From: Erysipelothrix sp. UBA3377
GTDB lineage: Bacteria > Bacillota_I > Bacilli_A > Erysipelotrichales > Erysipelotrichaceae
Reading direction: 5' to 3'
Length of the DNA stretch: 8,598 nt
Assembly (NCBI GenBank): GCA_002359085.1
Contig: DEQB01000083.1
Span: 2,292 to 10,889, forward strand
The translations under genes and the position numbers were made by a program. This document shows, piece after piece, positions 5,564 through 8,598 of this stretch. The notes under the pieces were generated by a model. It was not told where the DNA came from. It saw only the letters and a program-made list of their open reading frames with translations, and searched no databases. Within the stretch, counting starts at the first letter, position 1; every line of letters starts with the position of its first letter.

Positions 5564-6761
5564 AATGACTGTGTGCGTTCTTGACTTCGCTATAAGTATA
5601 AAATGCAACCGATAAAGGCAACATATAGGAAAGAATTGATGAACCACCATAAGATATAAAGGGTAAGGTAATCCCCGTGATGGGCAATACTCCTAATACC
5701 ATCCCAATATTTTGAGCATGTTGGAAAATCAACATTCCCAATGCACCTGTAATCAGTGCTCTTTCTCTGGGTAAATCCGTTAAGAAAGCAATCCAAGCAA
5801 GCCTTAGGTCAAGCGAGAATGCGAGAATTATAACGGCTGCTCCCCCAAAGAAACCAAAGTTTTGGGCCAAGACCGCAAAGATAAAGTCCGTTTGAGATTC
5901 TGGATACTGAAGAATCACACTGCTTAAGTCATGACCAGTCCATCCTGCAGTTCCAATGGAACTGATTGCGTTATATAAGTGGTGACCATGGTCATTCGCA
6001 TATTTCTCAAAATCCAACCATCCATAGAAACGATTCAATCGATAGTTCTGAGCAGAACCCCCAAACAAGCGGTTCAATAAAGCAGGATTATCATAGTATA
6101 AGAATATAATTCCAAAAAATAACACAGCAGCTAAAGATCCAATGATCACAAACCATTCGCGTCGTACTCCTGATAAAAAGAACATGGCCGCTAAGGCAAC
6201 AATGATAATAATTGGAATCCCCGTATCCGGTTGTAGAATAATTAAAATAACTGGGGGTAAAGCGTACATCGCAATTTTCAAGAAAAGCGCAATGTCTTCT
6301 CTGAAATGCATACCTTCTTTTTCTGAATTGTGTTTTGTGATAATGTTGGCTGTTATAAAGATTAAAACAATTTTCATAAACTCAGAAGTTTGAAACGATC
6401 CAAACCCTGGGATAATAATCCAAGCATAGGCACCATTAATCGGTGGAATTAAACTTGTATTGATAATGCGATAACGCGCAAGTGCTTGAACAATGAGTAA
6501 TATAAACAAAATATAGTAAACGGGATAGGCCAGAGTAAAGATTCGATCCGTACCCAGTTTCAGAAGTAATATAACAAACAAACCACTGATAATAAACCAA
6601 GTAATCTGTCTAATGATACTGCTGGTGGATTCATCCAAGTTGTTTAAAGGAGCAGAAAGGTAAATTCCCACAATCCCAACAGCAGCGGTTAATAAGATAA
6701 TAATGATCAGTAAAAAGTCGACATGAAAAGTTCTTTTACTTTCATTGATGCGTCTTGTCAT
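5562..6761 (-). CDS. rodA: SEDS-family peptidoglycan glycosyltransferase, RodA-like
   Basis: SEDS proteins (RodA, FtsW, SpoVE) are multi-pass membrane enzymes that polymerise lipid II into glycan strands together with a class B penicillin-binding protein. The 399-residue protein has about ten membrane segments. It keeps Trp114 in the NGAYAW segment, the QxSE motif (124-127), LQPDTG (176-181), the catalytic Asp292 in TDFIF, and the C-terminal block NIGMVLGVLPITGITLPFISYGGSS (351-375, recognised by P360, G363, P367, S370, Y371 and G372-373). Departures from common forms are QTSE for QPSE and AQNFGF for AEEFGF. The length and the DFEKYANDHGHHLYNA loop fit RodA better than FtsW, but SEDS paralogues are hard to separate without a tree. 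A perfect AAAGGAGG ribosome site precedes the ATG. No partner PBP gene is nearby. It is divergent from the PTS-like gene across 66 bp. Confidence 0.92.
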   Translation of the reverse strand: MTRRINESKRTFHVDFLLIIIILLTAAVGIVGIYLSAPLNNLDESTSSIIRQITWFIISGLFVILLLKLGTDRIFTLAYPVYYILFILLIVQALARYRIINTSLIPPINGAYAWIIIPGFGSFQTSEFMKIVLIFITANIITKHNSEKEGMHFREDIALFLKIAMYALPPVILIILQPDTGIPIIIIVALAAMFFLSGVRREWFVIIGSLAAVLFFGIIFLYYDNPALLNRLFGGSAQNYRLNRFYGWLDFEKYANDHGHHLYNAISSIGTAGWTGHDLSSVILQYPESQTDFIFAVLAQNFGFFGGAAVIILAFSLDLRLAWIAFLTDLPRERALITGALGMLIFQHAQNIGMVLGVLPITGITLPFISYGGSSILSYMLPLSVAFYTYSEVKNAHSH

Positions 6762-6795
6762 GGAATCCCTCCTTTAATCAAATTTAATAATGGTG

Positions 6796-6801
6796 TATAA
6801 T
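6796..6801 (+). promoter_or_regulatory. -10 element for the PTS-like/mutS operon
   Basis: A perfect TATAAT, with a weak TTTAAT 17 nt upstream (6773-6778) that overlaps the ribosome site of divergent rodA. The expected start near 6808 gives a leader of about 20 nt that contains GAGGTG before the ATG at 6828. A rodA promoter must lie in the same 66 bp on the other strand, but I cannot place it with confidence. Confidence 0.5.
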
Positions 6802-6827
6802 ATATAAATGAAACGGCGAGGTGCTTT

Positions 6828-8378
6828 ATGAATAAACTTCAAGTCTATTTAGAAGAATTACAACTTCCAATTAAGTCACTCTTTGTGGCTGCTGGATTAA
6901 TATCAGTAGGAACATTGTTGGGAAACCCATTTGTCAATGATGTCTTTAAACTGAACTACCCATGGCTCGTAAGAATCACTCAGATATTACTGTTCACCGG
7001 TGGTCTTATTTTAACATGTTTTCCATATTTTGTTTTTGTGAAATTATTGTATTCAAGAACTGAAGAGAAAAACATTGTTATCGTTGGAATTATATCATAC
7101 TTGGTGTACTTAATCATGATAATGTTCTTTGCGCCTAACAACTTACCCGCCAACATGTACATGTCTTCAATAAATATTACAATCAACAACACCGTATACA
7201 AGATCGCCAACACCGGAGTCTTTGGGTTGGTTGGTATATATTGGATCGTGAAAAGAAATTATACACGCCCCATGATCAACAGAAATACCAATTTCACAAA
7301 AGTTTTAGATAGAGATACCATTCGTCTTATGAGAAGTATGGTGCTTGCAACCATCTATGGATTGATCATTGCTTGGTTAATGCCTTATATCTCAAGTGGT
7401 ATTTATTCAGTGCTTAACTTTATTGCATCCGATATCAATAACCCGATGAGTATGTTTGCTTATTCAGGCTTCGAAAGATTACTCCAAGTACTCGGGTTAC
7501 AAAACATAGTTCGAAGTGAAATGTGGTTTGGATCCTTAGGTGGCACGTGGAACAGTTTGGACAACATCGCATATATCGGAGATGTAAACATATGGGCTGC
7601 ACAATTATCTGAAAGAGTTGCTGTTTTGGGTATTGGAAGTACGGGACGTTTCACAACATTCTACTACGTACTCAATATATTTGCAGCACCAGCTTACTTA
7701 GCAGCACTATCCACAACCGTATCCAATAAGAAGAAGTTTAGAAAAGGATTACTCACTGTATTACTGGGAACTGTACTTTCCTTCTTTTCAGGAATTTGGT
7801 ACCCATTAGAAATCCTTATGTTATTAACAGCCCCCATTCTCTATGTATTCCATATATTTATGATTGGAATTATCAGTGCCTTTCTATCGGGAATCTCGAT
7901 TGCAGTAGGATTCTCATATTTGGGCGTTCTCAACGCAGCAACCCCGGGTAATGTCATTGATTTGATTGCACTCTCGAGAAATACAATTATTAACCAACAA
8001 ATCCTAACGATGTTACTGTTTGGGATTATAGTATTCTTTCTTTATTTCTATGTGGTTCGATTTTATTACACCAAAATCGCAATTGATACTTTAAATATAG
8101 GTACCAAGGAAGACGAAATTAAAGACTTTATCGAAAGATTGGGTGGATTGGAAAATATTATGAATATATCCAGTACGCCATCTAAAGTTCATGCACTATT
8201 AAGAGATGAAGATAAAATAAATACAGCCGGACTCCATAGACAGGGTGTCACCAAGATTGTTCAAACACGGGATGGCTATGTATTATTTTATGGTGCAGGT
8301 TCTTATATTGTTCAAAAAGAAATTAATAAAAAATTAGAAGCCTATAAAAACGAATTGATGGAAGTGGAAACACCATGA
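6828..8378 (+). CDS. Degenerate PTS EIICB-like membrane protein (glucose-family permease fold)
   Basis: Glucose-family EIICB proteins import a sugar and phosphorylate it using a phosphocysteine on the IIB domain. This 516-residue protein has the right order: a IIC membrane domain (about 15-415, roughly ten segments) and a IIB-like domain (about 427-505). IIC landmarks are WFGSLGGTW (233-241), IWAAQL (255-260), GRFTTFYYV (273-281) and a match to the ITEPIEF region. Two key elements are missing. The IIC motif normally GITEPIEF reads GIWYPLEI (322-329), losing the first glutamate. In the IIB domain, LGGLENIMNI (438-447) aligns well, but where the family has a phosphorylated cysteine this protein has SSTPSKV (448-454); the whole protein has one cysteine, Cys64, in a membrane segment. 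It therefore probably cannot act as a normal PTS enzyme and may be a sensor, a facilitator or a phosphate-independent transporter. A GAGGTG ribosome site precedes the ATG; the stop overlaps the mutS start. Confidence 0.88.
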   Translation: MNKLQVYLEELQLPIKSLFVAAGLISVGTLLGNPFVNDVFKLNYPWLVRITQILLFTGGLILTCFPYFVFVKLLYSRTEEKNIVIVGIISYLVYLIMIMFFAPNNLPANMYMSSINITINNTVYKIANTGVFGLVGIYWIVKRNYTRPMINRNTNFTKVLDRDTIRLMRSMVLATIYGLIIAWLMPYISSGIYSVLNFIASDINNPMSMFAYSGFERLLQVLGLQNIVRSEMWFGSLGGTWNSLDNIAYIGDVNIWAAQLSERVAVLGIGSTGRFTTFYYVLNIFAAPAYLAALSTTVSNKKKFRKGLLTVLLGTVLSFFSGIWYPLEILMLLTAPILYVFHIFMIGIISAFLSGISIAVGFSYLGVLNAATPGNVIDLIALSRNTIINQQILTMLLFGIIVFFLYFYVVRFYYTKIAIDTLNIGTKEDEIKDFIERLGGLENIMNISSTPSKVHALLRDEDKINTAGLHRQGVTKIVQTRDGYVLFYGAGSYIVQKEINKKLEAYKNELMEVETP

Positions 8379-8598
8379 TAATAAAAGAAAATTTAACACC
8401 GATGTTACAACAGTACCTCGAAATCAAAGAAAGCACTAAGGACGCCTTAGTGTTTTATCGCTTGGGGGACTTTTATGAACTCTTTATGGAAGATGCAAAA
8501 GTAGCCTCAAAAGTACTGGATTTGGTACTTACTGCACGTGGTGCGGGTAAAAACCAAAAGGTACCCATGTGTGGCGTTCCACACCATGCAGCCAAATC
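8375..8598 (+). CDS. mutS: DNA mismatch repair protein MutS (N-terminal part, cut by the window end)
   Basis: MutS recognises mismatches and small loops and recruits MutL. Seventy-four complete codons are present, covering the start of the mismatch-binding domain I: LTPMLQQYLEIK, then the mismatch-wedging Phe-x-Glu motif as GDFYELF (Phe33, Glu35), LTARG (52-56) and the conserved MCGVPHHA (65-72). It could in principle be a MutS1 of normal length; the rest lies beyond 8598. The ATG overlaps the TGA of the PTS-like gene (ATGA), with only a weak purine-rich ribosome site (GGAAGTGG), so translation is probably coupled to the upstream gene. A strong hairpin with a T-tract lies in codons 19-27. Confidence 0.95.
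   Translation, partial: MIIKENLTPMLQQYLEIKESTKDALVFYRLGDFYELFMEDAKVASKVLDLVLTARGAGKNQKVPMCGVPHHAAK
8431..8456 (+). terminator. Terminator-like hairpin inside the 5' end of mutS
   Basis: CACTAAGG (8434-8441) and CCTTAGTG (8445-8452) are a perfect 8-bp inverted repeat around a 3-nt loop. One G-U and two A-U pairs extend the stem to 11 bp (8431-8455), and it runs into TTTT (8453-8456). It has the form of a Rho-independent terminator but is fully within coding sequence, 56 nt after the mutS start codon. Whether it works as an attenuator is unknown. Confidence 0.4.

Noticed and set aside
6142..6393. Plus-strand open frame opposite rodA.
   Set aside because: It is the shadow of hydrophobic codons in rodA and has no ribosome site or recognisable content.

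Overview
The window looks like chromosomal DNA from a walled, low-GC Gram-positive bacterium (Bacillota, possibly near the Erysipelotrichia or Turicibacter side). The evidence is AT-rich codon use, strong AAGGAG/AAAGGAGG ribosome binding sites, a sortase, a RodA-type cell-wall polymerase and a PTS-like permease. TGA is used as a stop (dnaX and the PTS-like gene), so this is not a Mycoplasma-type code. The assignment is inference; no rRNA, tRNA, CRISPR array, insertion sequence or prophage is visible. Coding density is very high, and no gap between genes exceeds about 100 bases.

Layout: (1) 1-100: the tail of an unidentified plus-strand gene and a bidirectional terminator. (2) 100-714, minus: a membrane-anchored sortase, divergent from dnaX. 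(3) 816-4166, plus: a tight operon of dnaX (clamp-loader subunit), recR (recombination mediator) and an unrecognised protein with a PUA/EVE-like N-terminal half. The ybaB/yaaK gene that usually sits between dnaX and recR is absent. (4) 4123-4674, minus: a CYTH-domain phosphohydrolase whose 3' end overlaps the operon's last gene tail to tail by 44 bp, and which is divergent from (5) nadK at 4731-5513, plus (NAD kinase). (6) 5512-5563: back-to-back terminators separating nadK from (7) rodA at 5562-6761, minus. (8) 6828-8598, plus: a degenerate PTS EIICB-like membrane protein translationally coupled (ATGA overlap) to mutS, which runs off the right end.

Functional themes are DNA replication, recombination and mismatch repair (dnaX, recR, mutS), the cell envelope (sortase, rodA) and nucleotide/cofactor metabolism (nadK, CYTH). 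Strand switches are frequent, so most units are one to three genes.

The most interesting points are: the EIICB-like protein that lacks the phospho-accepting cysteine and the first glutamate of the usual sugar-site motif, yet is coupled to mutS; the PUA/EVE-like protein co-transcribed with recR; terminator-like hairpins inside the first codons of that gene and of mutS; departures from consensus in conserved motifs of RecR and NAD kinase; and compact extended -10 promoters giving very short or possibly absent 5' leaders. I did not find a clearly new multi-gene defence or mobile system.
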